Assembly (NCBI RefSeq): GCF_947503125.1 | Contig: NZ_CANNCR010000040.1 | Location: 1-41,209 of the forward strand | Origin: an uncultured Metabacillus sp. | GTDB lineage: Bacteria > Bacillota > Bacilli > Bacillales > Bacillaceae | DNA: 41,209 bases | Direction: 5' to 3' | Shown: positions 1 to 9,099 of the stretch, in pieces | How the letters are laid out: every line of letters begins with the position of its first letter | How positions within the stretch are numbered: position 1 is the stretch's first letter | Translations under genes and position numbers: made by a program | The notes under the pieces: model-generated | The model's database searches: none | The model's input: the letters and a program-made list of their open reading frames with translations, nothing else | Told to the model about the DNA's origin: nothing

Positions 1-3
1 AGA

Positions 4-49
4 CGCTCGAGGTACAAAACTTATTTCATTACGTTTTGTGCCTTGAGCG
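4..49 (+). other. 17-bp hairpin upstream of the VTC-domain gene
   Basis: Bases 4-20 pair with 33-49 through 17 consecutive pairs, two of them G-U, around a 12-base loop. There is no T-run on either side, so it is not an ordinary terminator. It lies about 45 bases before the VTC gene and could be a leader structure or mRNA stabiliser. The window starts only three bases before it, so its full extent is unknown. Confidence 0.5.
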
Positions 50-95
50 AAGCGAAAGGAATGGGTATAAAAATGATAAAAGGGAGGAAATGAAA

Positions 96-797
96 ATGCC
101 GATTCAGACCTCATTTAATCCGAAGGGTCGCAAAGAGCTTAAACATGCGATTTCGGTGGCAGAATATCACGTGCTGCGTCGTAAACTGCTGCATTTTATG
201 AAAAGAGATGCCAATGCTGGTGCAAATGGGAAATATTTGATTCGTTCAACATACTTCGATAATTTTGATAATAAAATTTTGAACGAGAAAAAGGAAGGGT
301 TCCTAAAAAGGGATAAATACCGTGTTCGCATTTATGAGAAAAAAGATGATGTCATCAATCTTGAGCGAAAAAGCAAACGAAATAATTTGACATACAAATC
401 AAAATGCAAAATAACACGAGCAGAATTTGAAAAAATGCGGACCGGTGACGTTCACTGGATGAATCAAGACGAACGAGCCCTTATTCGCGATTTATTTTTT
501 GAAATGCAAAATCACCAAATTAAACCGAAGACAGTGGTTGACTATGAACGTGAAGCATTAATGTACCCTTATGGAAATGTTCGAATCACCTTTGATACAA
601 AGGTTCAATCAAGCTTACAAAATACAGATATGTTCAATAAACATTTACCAATGGTAGATGTGCTTGAACCAAATCTGGTCATCTTGGAAGTAAAATATGA
701 TGAATACTTGCCAGATTCTATTAAACTTTTACTTCAGCTGTCAGACACAAGGCAAGAAGCCTATTCAAAATATCAATTAAGCCGCATGTATGGTTAA
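96..797 (+). CDS. VTC-domain protein (polyphosphate polymerase-like)
   Basis: The 233-residue product matches the VTC domain, the tunnel-shaped catalytic fold of yeast Vtc4, which makes polyphosphate from ATP. Visible hallmarks are the basic strand RDKYRVRIYE near residues 72-81, NLERKSKR near 88-95, RITFDTK near 160 and the acidic strand LEVKYDE near 196-202. These alternating Lys/Arg and Glu positions are what the fold uses to bind nucleotide, metal and phosphate chain. The ATG at 96 is chosen because GGGAGG lies 8 bases upstream. ATGs at 36 and 90 are in frame but lack a correctly spaced ribosome site. It sits 23 bases before a DUF4956 gene, a pairing common in bacteria. Activity of the bacterial members is inferred from the fold. 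Confidence 0.85.
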   Translation: MPIQTSFNPKGRKELKHAISVAEYHVLRRKLLHFMKRDANAGANGKYLIRSTYFDNFDNKILNEKKEGFLKRDKYRVRIYEKKDDVINLERKSKRNNLTYKSKCKITRAEFEKMRTGDVHWMNQDERALIRDLFFEMQNHQIKPKTVVDYEREALMYPYGNVRITFDTKVQSSLQNTDMFNKHLPMVDVLEPNLVILEVKYDEYLPDSIKLLLQLSDTRQEAYSKYQLSRMYG

Positions 798-820
798 AAA
801 ACATAATAGGAGAGAAAAAA

Positions 821-1504
821 ATGGATACTACTAATTTTTCAGATATTTTCAAATCAAGTTTTATAGAGAAAACAACCTCATTTTCTATTATTGATTCCCT
901 GCTTGGGATTGGCGTAGCGTTTTTAGTCGGGTTATTTATTTACGCCATTTATAAAAAAACCTTTAACGGTGTAATTTACTCACATTCCTTCAATATTTCA
1001 CTAATCATTATGACAATGGCAACGGCGTTAGTCATCATGGGAATCAGCCAAAACGTATTATTATCACTTGGTATGGTTGGAGCGTTATCAATCGTTCGTT
1101 TCCGTACACCCATTAAAGACCCAATGGATTTAGTTTATCTATTTTGGTCCGTTATTGCCGGTATTTTGAGCGGTGCAGGATTCATATTATTATCTGCTGT
1201 CGGTTCTGTCCTTATTGGGCTTGTTATTCTTTTATTCGCAAATAAAATCAAAGTGGACAACCCTTACCTATTGGTTGTGAAATATGATCAACATGCTGTC
1301 GGGGAACAAATTGAAAGCATCATGAAAGAAAAAACAAAAAAATTCTCGTTAAAATCAAAATCAATTATTCAAGATCATGAAATGGAAGTCACATATGAAA
1401 TTCGTGTAAAAGAAAACGATGCCAAGATTGCATCCGAGCTTTCAGCCATCCAAGGCGTTCATTCTGCCGTCATGCTAAGTTATGATGGTAACTTTACAGC
1501 ATAA
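821..1504 (+). CDS. DUF4956 domain membrane protein
   Basis: A 227-residue integral membrane protein with hydrophobic segments near residues 26-43, 58-77, 79-91 and 103-140, followed by a soluble C-terminal domain of about 85 residues. The conserved DUF4956 signature RFRTPIKDP lies at residues 93-101, at the edge of the third segment. A ribosome site (AGGAGAG) precedes the ATG. The family has no established function. It regularly neighbours VTC-domain genes, as here, so it may anchor or form an export path for the VTC product; that is inference. The stop codon lies within the left arm of a terminator hairpin. Confidence 0.85.
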   Translation: MDTTNFSDIFKSSFIEKTTSFSIIDSLLGIGVAFLVGLFIYAIYKKTFNGVIYSHSFNISLIIMTMATALVIMGISQNVLLSLGMVGALSIVRFRTPIKDPMDLVYLFWSVIAGILSGAGFILLSAVGSVLIGLVILLFANKIKVDNPYLLVVKYDQHAVGEQIESIMKEKTKKFSLKSKSIIQDHEMEVTYEIRVKENDAKIASELSAIQGVHSAVMLSYDGNFTA

Positions 1505-1530
1505 GAAGGGGATATTAGCCCCTTCTTTTT
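1503..1530 (+). terminator. Terminator after the DUF4956 gene
   Basis: A nine-base stem (AAGAAGGGG with CCCCTTCTT) and 7-base loop, followed by further T residues. It begins within the DUF4956 stop codon and ends about 40 bases before the next start, so transcription into the lipoprotein gene is probably reduced rather than abolished. Confidence 0.75.
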
Positions 1531-1569
1531 CCCATCAAACGCAAAGTTTTAACAAAGGAGGTTAATAAA

Positions 1570-3729
1570 ATGAACAAAAGTATGACTAGGTTTTTATCTC
1601 TATTCGCTTGTCTTGCCATTATCACCAGTGGTTGCAGCAGCAATCCGAGCAGCAGGACAAATGCAGCTGAGCTTGCTAGTAATCTCGTCACATATGACAG
1701 CGATGATACGTATACCAGCTGGCAAGATTCAAATGTAACCTATATTCGTTTAGAGGAAACAACGGCAACGGTGGAAGAAAATGATGGCGTCATTGTTGAG
1801 GATTCACAAATATTGATTCGTACAACAGGAACCTATGTTGTAGAGGGAACACTAGAGGATGGTCAAATTGTGGTCGATGCAGAGGATGCCGGCACGGTTC
1901 GACTTATTTTAAATGGCGCAGAGATTCACTCCTCAACAAGTGCACCTATTTATGTAAAACAGGCAGATAAGACCGTGCTGTCTCTTGAAAAGGACACTGA
2001 GAATACCCTTTCTGATGGAAAAGAATACGTTTATGAAGATGGTGAAACAGATGAGCCAGAAGCGGCCATCTTTAGTAAAGACGATTTAACGATCAATGGA
2101 TCTGGTAAGTTAAACGTAACAGGCAATTTCAAGGACGGCATTACGAGTCGTGACGATTTAAAAATTACAGGCGGAACGATTGAGGTTACATCTGCTGATG
2201 ATGGTTTTGTCGGCCGTGACTTATTAGCTGTAAAGGATGCTGCGATCTCGGTAACAGCAACCGGTGATGGTTTGAAAGCCTCGAATGATGAGAACGAATC
2301 GAAAGGAAACATTGTTTTGGAAAGCGGTTCGGTAACGGTTCAAGCAAAAGGTGATGGCATACAAGCTGAAAAGGCTGTTACCGTTATAGACGGAGAATAT
2401 TCGATTATTGCAGGTGGAGGAAGCCCGGAAACAATTGAAAGTGCTGAACAGCCAATGGATCGTCCTATGGGAACCACTGAGGATATGTCAACAATGATCG
2501 AACGTATGTTAGCGGGAATAGAGGTTTCTGATGAAATAAAAGAACAGCTTCAAAATGCAAAAAGCTTTGAGGAGATCCAAACGATTTTACAAAATTATCC
2601 CGAGATTCAAGAACAATTGCAAGCGTCCCGTGCCATGGCAGCAGGTGGTGAGCCGCCGCAAATGAATGCGGAAGAAACGACGGAAGATACAGAATCAGAG
2701 GATACATTTAGCACAAAAGGGATAAAAGCAGGCACTGAGATGACCATTGCTGGAGGAACATTTACCATCGACTCTCTCGAAGACTCTCTTCATAGTGATA
2801 AAAACCTAACCATTGCTGGAGGCAAAATCAAGGTTTCAACTGGAGATGATGGTATTCACGGTGGTGCAAACGTAGCTATTAACGGCGGAACCATCGATAT
2901 TGAAAAAAGCTTAGAAGGTATTGAAGGCGAAAATATTACAGTCGCTGATGGCAACATTTATGTTCATTCAGAAGATGATGGCGTAAATGTTAATGGAGGC
3001 AGCAGTGATGCGGAAATGCCCCGGATGGGTATGAATGTTTCAGCCGAGGAAGAAACAGCGGCAGCTAAAGAAGAAACAGCTGGTGAAGAATCAACGGAAG
3101 ATAGTCAATTAATAATTGAAGGAGGCTACCTATATGTTTACGCAAATGGTGATGGCCTCGACTCAAATACTGCAATTAAACAGACCGGTGGGACGGTGCT
3201 TGTATACGGACCTACCTCATCTGGAAATGGTTCGCTGGATTATACGGAGTCCTACATGATGGAAGAAGGCATTTTAGTTGCTGCAGGCAGCAGCGGCATG
3301 GCCCAAGGAATTTCAGAGGATTCAACACAAAACGCGGTGATGATGACTTTCTCCGAGTTCCAAGAAGCCGGAACATCCGTCTATGTAGCAGATCAGAAAG
3401 GTAAACAAGTCTTTGCCATTGCACCTGAAAAGCAATACCAAACCATTCTCATCAGTACACCAGACCTGCAAAATGACCAGTCCTATACAATTAGTTCAGG
3501 CGGAGCTTTAAGCGGAGAAAATAAAGATGGCTTGTATGATTCAGCACAATATAAAGATGGCACACAACCGATCACATTTACACTATCTGATATCATCACA
3601 TATCTTGATGAATCTGGTGTGACAGAGGCACCTGCCGGGAGATTTGGCGGAGATGGCGGCGGTCCAAAAGGCATGGAAGGTCGAAATCCTTTTAATACAG
3701 AACAAAATACCGATACGCAAACTGAATAG
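1570..3729 (+). CDS. Surface lipoprotein with Cthe_2159-type carbohydrate-binding domain
   Basis: A 719-residue exported lipoprotein. Residues 1-21 form a signal peptide ending ITSG before Cys22, the likely lipidation site, though Thr at -3 is atypical for a lipobox. The mature part is rich in repeated Gly/Asp turns such as DDG, GDG and 'I.GG.', spaced as in parallel beta-helices. This matches the Cthe_2159 family (PF14262), which binds acidic polysaccharide and calcium. Acidic low-complexity linkers near residues 355-380 and 480-515 interrupt the helix, and the C-terminus is Gly-rich. AAAGGAGG lies 8 bases before the ATG. It follows the VTC and DUF4956 genes, suggesting a joint cell-surface role. 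The carbohydrate ligand is not predictable from sequence. Confidence 0.8.
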   Translation: MNKSMTRFLSLFACLAIITSGCSSNPSSRTNAAELASNLVTYDSDDTYTSWQDSNVTYIRLEETTATVEENDGVIVEDSQILIRTTGTYVVEGTLEDGQIVVDAEDAGTVRLILNGAEIHSSTSAPIYVKQADKTVLSLEKDTENTLSDGKEYVYEDGETDEPEAAIFSKDDLTINGSGKLNVTGNFKDGITSRDDLKITGGTIEVTSADDGFVGRDLLAVKDAAISVTATGDGLKASNDENESKGNIVLESGSVTVQAKGDGIQAEKAVTVIDGEYSIIAGGGSPETIESAEQPMDRPMGTTEDMSTMIERMLAGIEVSDEIKEQLQNAKSFEEIQTILQNYPEIQEQLQASRAMAAGGEPPQMNAEETTEDTESEDTFSTKGIKAGTEMTIAGGTFTIDSLEDSLHSDKNLTIAGGKIKVSTGDDGIHGGANVAINGGTIDIEKSLEGIEGENITVADGNIYVHSEDDGVNVNGGSSDAEMPRMGMNVSAEEETAAAKEETAGEESTEDSQLIIEGGYLYVYANGDGLDSNTAIKQTGGTVLVYGPTSSGNGSLDYTESYMMEEGILVAAGSSGMAQGISEDSTQNAVMMTFSEFQEAGTSVYVADQKGKQVFAIAPEKQYQTILISTPDLQNDQSYTISSGGALSGENKDGLYDSAQYKDGTQPITFTLSDIITYLDESGVTEAPAGRFGGDGGGPKGMEGRNPFNTEQNTDTQTE

Positions 3730-3791
3730 TAAACAAACAAAAATGACAAAGGGAATAAAATACAGTTCAAAAAGATGTATTTGATGCACAT

Positions 3792-3857
3792 AGGTCAGAT
3801 CCTCCAACATCTAAATTTATGATATTTACGGTGTTTGAGGGATCTGACCTTCTTTTG
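3792..3857 (+). terminator. Large-loop terminator after the lipoprotein gene
   Basis: AGGTCAGATC (3792-3801) pairs perfectly with GATCTGACCT (3841-3850). Partial pairing continues inward around a loop of roughly 20-30 bases, and a T-rich tract follows. The arm is longer than in most terminators here. It lies between convergent genes and probably ends the lipoprotein transcript. Confidence 0.6.
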
Positions 3858-3870
3858 TTGCCATATCAAC

Positions 3871-4494
3871 TCACAATAACCCCTCGCCAAATTCAATTTC
3901 ATAGTTTACAATCTGATAATCACATTTTTCAAGTATTTCTGTGAACGAATCAACGATTTTTGCGTCAAACAAAGTATGTTTACAGCGAATGAGCTCTGCA
4001 GCGGCTTCTCGATAAGATAATTGAGTGCTATAGGATCGAGGGGTTGTCATTGCATCAAATGAATCCGTAACCGCGACAATTCTTGCGAAAAGCGGAATAT
4101 CATCCCCCTTTAGCTGATCCGGATACCCCGTTCCATTCATTCTTTCATGATGTGACCTGACTGTTTGAATCGCATAAACCATCGAAGCTTTCGGTTCCAT
4201 ATTTGATAGAATTGAGGCTCCAATCCTAGGATGCTGTTTAATGATCTCAAACTCCTCTTCTGTTAGCCGATCTGGTTTTAGAAGAATCTGATCGGGAATG
4301 CCAATTTTCCCAATATCATGTAACAAGGCCGCTTTGTATAGCTCACTGCATGCATTATCATCCAGACTCAGTTTTTTTGCAATCCAAATGGAATATTTTG
4401 CAACCCGCTCGGAATGGCCAGCGGTATATGGATCACGAGCATCCAGTATTCTCATAAACTTGTTTACTTTGTTTTCTAACTGTTTGGTGAACAT
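3871..4494 (-). CDS. HD-GYP domain phosphohydrolase
   Basis: A 207-residue stand-alone HD-GYP domain, the family that hydrolyses cyclic di-GMP or other cyclic dinucleotides. Metal-binding residues are visible in order: His27 (GHSERV), His59-Asp60 (LLHDIGKIGIP), His88, His115-His116 and Asp144 (AVTDSFDAM). The GYP signature reads HHERMNGTGYP at 115-125, with Asn where many relatives have Asp. No transmembrane or receiver domain is fused, so it is a cytosolic single-domain form whose input would come from a partner. The ATG has GAGGAAC upstream. It is convergent with the surface lipoprotein gene and has no obvious operon partner. Which dinucleotide it cuts cannot be told from sequence. Confidence 0.88.
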   Translation of the reverse strand: MFTKQLENKVNKFMRILDARDPYTAGHSERVAKYSIWIAKKLSLDDNACSELYKAALLHDIGKIGIPDQILLKPDRLTEEEFEIIKQHPRIGASILSNMEPKASMVYAIQTVRSHHERMNGTGYPDQLKGDDIPLFARIVAVTDSFDAMTTPRSYSTQLSYREAAAELIRCKHTLFDAKIVDSFTEILEKCDYQIVNYEIEFGEGLL

Positions 4495-4723
4495 TATTGA
4501 GAGTTCCTCTTTTCTAATATGATAATGTCAACCTTTTAGCAGTTTGAAAGAGGCAACCGTTACGATCTGATTCCTTCTTTTATTACAATGCTTCATCAGC
4601 AACCGCTAAATTAATCCTTAAAAGTAAAACATTTAAGTTATCAATATCTACCATTTATATCGACACAATTTTGTTTTTCTTTAAGATTTAATCCATTCCG
4701 CTGGGAAATGTTGCAAAAAATGA

Positions 4724-4833
4724 GGCTGACTCAAAAAAGGCCAGCTCCTCCAACACAATATATAGGATCTTCATCAGTCTATATCACTATATATATTGAT
4801 AGTTGTGGAAGAGCAGACCCCTTAAAGACAGCC
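4724..4833. repeat. MITE-like imperfect inverted repeat, about 110 bp
   Basis: The ends GGCTGACT and AGACAGCC are inverted and similar. Matching continues inward for about 40 bases on each side (GGCCAGCTCCTCCA against the complement of TGGAAGAGCAGACC, then TATATA-rich centres). The outer bases resemble ends of IS1182-type elements from memory, so this may be a decayed miniature element. A bidirectional hairpin terminator for the flanking minus-strand genes is the alternative. The rest of the 356-base gap (4495-4723) shows no gene or clear site. Confidence 0.4.
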
Positions 4834-4850
4834 ACATTGTTCTTCATTTA

Positions 4851-6320
4851 TTATGTGCCGCAAAATGTTCGATACGGTCGGGATGAAGGCGCAGGCAGAG
4901 TGCAATATTCAATCTGTTCAGGAGAGTGGTCGTATGGTTTTGATAAAACATTAAGAAGCCGTTCCATCACACTATAGTCTCCTTGTTGCACTGCAGCATC
5001 GAGAGCTTCTTCTACCCGGTGGTTACGAGGAATAACCGCCGGATTAGAGTTCCGCATCAATTCAAGTGAGGATTCCTTCGATTCCTGCTGCTTGCCCAGT
5101 CTTGCCTGCCACCACTCATGCCACTGTGCAAATTCTTCGGTTCCAAACAGGTCTGATCCCTCATGTTGCTCAATCGTTAACGCACGGAAGGTATTTGTAA
5201 AATCCGCACGATGCTTTTCCATCAATTTGAGGAGATCTTCAATCAGGGCTTCATCCTCTTTCTCTTCATTAAAGATTCCCAGCTTAGCTCTCATTCCCTC
5301 AAGCCAATTAGCCTGATACAGCTTCGAAAAATGAGAAATCTCATTCTGAGCCAATTCAAGAGCCTTTTCCTCATCGTCATGCAGCAACGGCAATAATGTT
5401 TCAGCAAATCGTGCAAGATTCCATCCGCAAATGTATGGCTGATTTCCATAAGCATAGCGGCCTTGCCTATCAATTGAACTAAAGACGGTTGCCGGGTCAT
5501 AAGTATCCATGAACGCACATGGACCGTAATCAATCGTCTCTCCGCTTATCGTCATATTGTCGGTATTCATTACGCCATGAATAAAGCCAACTAGCTGCCA
5601 TTTCGTAATCAGTGCAGCCTGGCGCTCGATCACTTCCTGAAGCAAGCGAAGATAGCGGTTCTCATCAGCGGGAACGTCCTGATAATGCCGTTGCAATGTA
5701 TAATCAGCCAAATCCCGGAGATGTTCGACTGTGCCCCATTGTGCTGCAAATTGAAAGGTGCCGACGCGCAGATGACTGGCAGCCACGCGAGTTAGGATCG
5801 CACCAGGCACTTCCGTTTCCCGGTAGATGGGCTCACCAGTCGTGACAACTGCAAGGCTGCGCGTGGTCGGAATCCCAAGGGCATGCATCGCTTCGCTGAT
5901 GATGTATTCGCGCAGCATCGGTCCAAGCGCAGCTCGCCCATCGCCCCCGCGGGAATAAGGCGTTCTCCCTGATCCCTTTAGCTGAATATCAACCCGTTCT
6001 CCTTCAGGAGTGATCTGTTCGCCAAGCAGTAAAGCCCGCCCATCCCCAAGCATGTTAAAATGCCCGAATTGATGCCCTGCATATGCTTGCGCAAGCGGTG
6101 AAGCACCTTCTGGAAGCCTGTTGCCAGCAAACTCCTCCACCCCCTCCTCACTTTCCAATTCTTTATCGTTCAATCCCAAGGATACTGCCAACGGTTTATT
6201 GAGTATGATTAGCTTTGGTGACTCTACTGGGGTTGGATTGTGGCTGGTAAAAAATATTTTCGGCAGCTGAGCATAGCTGTTATCTAGGTTCCATCCTGCT
6301 TCACTTTTCTCGTTCGTCAT
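4851..6320 (-). CDS. selO: Protein adenylyltransferase SelO (YdiU/UPF0061)
   Basis: A pseudokinase-fold enzyme that transfers AMP from ATP to Ser, Thr or Tyr of target proteins. The family glycine-rich segment [15 protein letters not shown], the active-site region HGVMNTDNM followed by [11 protein letters not shown], and the C-terminal motif ending TFCGT are all present. At 489 residues it is full length. Two tandem ATGs occur; the second (6320) is preferred because AGGAG lies five bases upstream and only two bases before the first. The C-terminal Cys is the position used for redox control in relatives, where selenocysteine or cysteine is known. It is transcribed alone between a hairpin element and a permease. 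Confidence 0.93.
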   Translation of the reverse strand: MTNEKSEAGWNLDNSYAQLPKIFFTSHNPTPVESPKLIILNKPLAVSLGLNDKELESEEGVEEFAGNRLPEGASPLAQAYAGHQFGHFNMLGDGRALLLGEQITPEGERVDIQLKGSGRTPYSRGGDGRAALGPMLREYIISEAMHALGIPTTRSLAVVTTGEPIYRETEVPGAILTRVAASHLRVGTFQFAAQWGTVEHLRDLADYTLQRHYQDVPADENRYLRLLQEVIERQAALITKWQLVGFIHGVMNTDNMTISGETIDYGPCAFMDTYDPATVFSSIDRQGRYAYGNQPYICGWNLARFAETLLPLLHDDEEKALELAQNEISHFSKLYQANWLEGMRAKLGIFNEEKEDEALIEDLLKLMEKHRADFTNTFRALTIEQHEGSDLFGTEEFAQWHEWWQARLGKQQESKESSLELMRNSNPAVIPRNHRVEEALDAAVQQGDYSVMERLLNVLSKPYDHSPEQIEYCTLPAPSSRPYRTFCGT

Positions 6321-6493
6321 CATATCTCCTCTCTTTCTTTGTATTCTCGTTCCATATCATGATTAATATGTTTAGTGTCTGTTTCCATGTTTTTATTATA
6401 CCCTTTCTTTTACTAAGCTTGAGCATGTTCATTGTTAATGGATGTAAGAAAAGCGACACTTCTTCTAAAATTTACGACACATTCTGCCCCATG

Positions 6494-6549
6494 CAAAAAA
6501 GGACAGACAAGAGTAGTTTCTTGGTTTCATCTACCCTTCTCTGTCCTTT
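6494..6549 (-). terminator. Terminator of the amino-acid permease gene
   Basis: Arms AAAGGACAGA and TCTGTCCTTT pair, extended by CTAC/GTAG inside. On the minus strand the stem is followed by TTTTTT. It lies about 65 bases past the permease stop. Confidence 0.8.
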
Positions 6550-6612
6550 CTTCCTGAAAGTTAACACTCTTTATTCTAAATTAGAAAGATTCTGTTTTTT
6601 TCATGTTATTGC

Positions 6613-8001
6613 TTAATTTCCCACTGCTTTTTCCTCTTTTACCTGATCCGCATAATTCTCCTTAGGTTTCCGCATTTTATAAATCGCAACCAATAAAATA
6701 AACCAAACAGGTGTAACGAATAAGGCAACACGGGTATCTTCCGCCAGTGCCAGCACGACTAGAATGAATGCTAGAAATGCTAGGATCAAATAATTGGAAA
6801 ATGGATAAAGCGGCATTTTAAATTTATTCTTTTTCGCAAGATCCGGTCTTGTTTGACGGTATTTTAAATGACAAATAACAGTAATTCCCCATATGTAAAT
6901 AAAACATACGGTAGAAATACTTGTAATCAGCGTAAAGACTCCTTCAGGCATCACATAGTTCAAAACAACGCCAATTAGAATGACGGCAATTGAAAAGAAC
7001 AATGCATTGGAAGGTACTTTACGTGAAGTAAGCTTTGCAAATGAAACAGGTGCATTCTTTTCTTTGGCAAGAGAATAAACCATCCGGCTTGTACTAAATA
7101 TAGCGCTATTACAAGCAGAAGCTGCAGATGTTAGGACAACAAAATTGACGATACCTGCAGCTGCAACGATACCAATCGCCATGAAAACTTGAACAAATGG
7201 GCTTTCTGCAGGATTAATGGCACTCCAAGGATAAATACTCATAATGACAAGAAGTGCACCGATGTAGAAAATCAAAATTCGAATCGGGATATTATTGATC
7301 GCTTTTGGGATTACTTTTTCAGGATCTTTTGTTTCTCCCGCTGTAAGTCCTACGAGTTCAATGCCAACAAACGCAAACACGACCATTTGGAATGAAAGGA
7401 TAAACCCATTCATGCCATTTGGGAACATGCCTCCGTGGCTCCACAGATTCGCGAAGCTGGATGTGCCGGAATTTGTGGAAAACCCTTTTATTATCATGAA
7501 AATCCCAACTACAATTAGTGCGAGAATTGCAATTACTTTAATTAATGCAAACCAGAATTCCATTTCACCAAACAGTTTAACGGTTGCAAGATTCATTATT
7601 AACAAAATAACAAGGGCAATAAATCCTGGTAACCACTGTGGTACACTAGGGAACCAATACTGTGTATATAGACCAACAGCAGTTAAATCGGCCATGGCAA
7701 TGCAAATCCAGCAAAACCAGTAAGTCCAGCCTGTAATAAACGCTGCCATATTGCCTAAATAGTCTCCTACAAAGTCAACAAAAGAATGATAATTCAAATT
7801 AGTTAAAAGAAGTTCTCCAAGGGAACGCATGATTAAAAAGCAAATGACCCCTGTAATTAAATAAGCAAATAAGATCGATGGTCCGGCCAAATGAATAGAC
7901 TTCCCTGCTCCAAGAAATAACCCCGTTCCAATTGCCCCGCCAATGGCGATTAGTTGTACATGCCTGTTTTTAAGACCTCTCGACAATTTTTGTTCTTCCA
8001 T
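6613..8001 (-). CDS. Amino-acid permease, APC superfamily (CycA/AapA-like)
   Basis: A 462-residue transporter with about 12 hydrophobic segments. The N-terminus carries the APC signature GGAIGTGLFLGAGKSI at residues 17-32, part of the broken first helix that binds substrate. The MADLTAVGLYTQYWFP segment near 103-118 resembles D-alanine/D-serine/glycine importers (CycA, and AapA or YtnA in Bacillus), so a small neutral amino acid is the likely cargo. That assignment rests on remembered similarity. It is proton-coupled uptake in the plasma membrane by family. The ATG has AAGGTGAAGG upstream. About 300 bases separate it from the next gene and no riboswitch or T-box is evident there. Confidence 0.87.
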   Translation of the reverse strand: MEEQKLSRGLKNRHVQLIAIGGAIGTGLFLGAGKSIHLAGPSILFAYLITGVICFLIMRSLGELLLTNLNYHSFVDFVGDYLGNMAAFITGWTYWFCWICIAMADLTAVGLYTQYWFPSVPQWLPGFIALVILLIMNLATVKLFGEMEFWFALIKVIAILALIVVGIFMIIKGFSTNSGTSSFANLWSHGGMFPNGMNGFILSFQMVVFAFVGIELVGLTAGETKDPEKVIPKAINNIPIRILIFYIGALLVIMSIYPWSAINPAESPFVQVFMAIGIVAAAGIVNFVVLTSAASACNSAIFSTSRMVYSLAKEKNAPVSFAKLTSRKVPSNALFFSIAVILIGVVLNYVMPEGVFTLITSISTVCFIYIWGITVICHLKYRQTRPDLAKKNKFKMPLYPFSNYLILAFLAFILVVLALAEDTRVALFVTPVWFILLVAIYKMRKPKENYADQVKEEKAVGN

Positions 8002-8208
8002 ACACCTTCACCTTACTAATCAAGTTATTGTTATATCTAAATACCAACATTCCCTCAAAAAACTTTATTAATAAAATAATATCAGAATTACAGAGACTAG
8101 AAAACTAGTTGTTAACCATTTACTAATTCATTTGTTTCCTTTACTCTAAATAATTTGTCAAACAGAATGGTTCCATGATTTTTAACATATCAAGTTTATT
8201 ATAATAGG

Positions 8209-8247
8209 AAAAGGAACTATTCCACTTTTTTGGGTATAGTTCCTTTT
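8209..8247 (-). terminator. Terminator of the YitT-family gene
   Basis: AAAAGGAACTAT pairs perfectly with ATAGTTCCTTTT around a 15-base loop. On the minus strand the tail is TTTTCCTATTAT. It lies about 60 bases after the YitT-family stop. The remaining 8002-8208 shows no gene and only a small AT-rich hairpin near 8096. Confidence 0.75.
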
Positions 8248-8307
8248 CACTATTAATACATGCAATTGATATTTAGAGCTACATAACTTGACCTCGCTCA
8301 AAGGTAT

Positions 8308-8892
8308 TTATTCCAAAAAGATATTTGGCTTTGCAATCTTTGACGTAATGATTCCAATTATACAAATATTTACGGAAGAAAAAAGGAATGCTTTTATTCC
8401 TAACATATTAAACCCCGCTGTTAGTATTAAGCCGTCAATAATTAAAATAATAACACCTATATTGACAGAAATAGAATCTGATATAAATTGGGCTAACAAG
8501 TCGGTTCCTCCCGTGCTTGTTTTATACCGAAGCATGATTCCTACTCCGATTCCAATAATTGCTCCACCTAATATGACACTGATATAGATAGAAAGCAAAA
8601 ATTGAGTTCTTAAAGGCGTTAACCAATCAATCATTATAGAAGTAGCAATTAAACCTAAAAAGCTATTAAAAAAATATGTTCGTTTATAGAACCACGCATA
8701 GATGAAAAGAGGTATGCTTAAGAGAAACATAGCTAAACCAGTTGGGAAATTAAAGTAATAATGCAATATAAGAGCTATTCCTGTAATTCCCCCGTCTAAC
8801 AAATGATGTGGAACTAAAAAACCATTTATTCCAATGCTTATCAATAAACTACCTATTAGAATAGCAGCTATCTTCTGGAAAATATAAATCAC
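8308..8892 (-). CDS. Short YitT-family membrane protein
   Basis: A 194-residue protein with five or six hydrophobic segments and family features: SIGINGFLVPHHLLDGGITGIALIL near the N-terminus and YKTSTGGTDLLAQ near residues 123-135. Classical YitT proteins are about 280 residues with a C-terminal cytosolic domain. This one stops after the membrane part, like the short members of the family, whose function is unknown. The only plausible start is the GTG at 8892. The ribosome site is poor (AAAAGG directly abutting), so translation may be weak or the start misjudged. Confidence 0.78.
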   Translation of the reverse strand: MIYIFQKIAAILIGSLLISIGINGFLVPHHLLDGGITGIALILHYYFNFPTGLAMFLLSIPLFIYAWFYKRTYFFNSFLGLIATSIMIDWLTPLRTQFLLSIYISVILGGAIIGIGVGIMLRYKTSTGGTDLLAQFISDSISVNIGVIILIIDGLILTAGFNMLGIKAFLFSSVNICIIGIITSKIAKPNIFLE

Positions 8893-9034
8893 CTTTTAAT
8901 TTTTTTACTATAAATCTATGTACAAGCATGTAATTTAAGAAGTATGTTATGATTTTTTATTTTGCAATTTCTTTGTCCGATAAATCAGTGATTCACTTAT
9001 AACAGTTCCGCTGTATACATTATTGTTTTAACAA

Positions 9035-9067
9035 CAAAAAATACCTCCTAATCAAATCAGGAGGTAT
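9035..9067 (-). terminator. Terminator of the 37-residue peptide gene
   Basis: A perfect nine-base stem (ATACCTCCT with AGGAGGTAT) and 9-base loop is followed on the minus strand by TTTTTTGTTGTT. It lies about 30 bases beyond the stop of the small reading frame at 9100, which supports that frame being a transcribed unit. Confidence 0.85.
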
Positions 9068-9099
9068 CGTAATAAGAGTGTTAATTTAGAATTCAACCC

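Noticed and set aside
8002-8208. Riboswitch or T-box leader for the amino-acid permease
   Set aside because: No T-box core, specifier stem or antiterminator/terminator pair can be found; only a small ACTAG/CTAGT hairpin is present.
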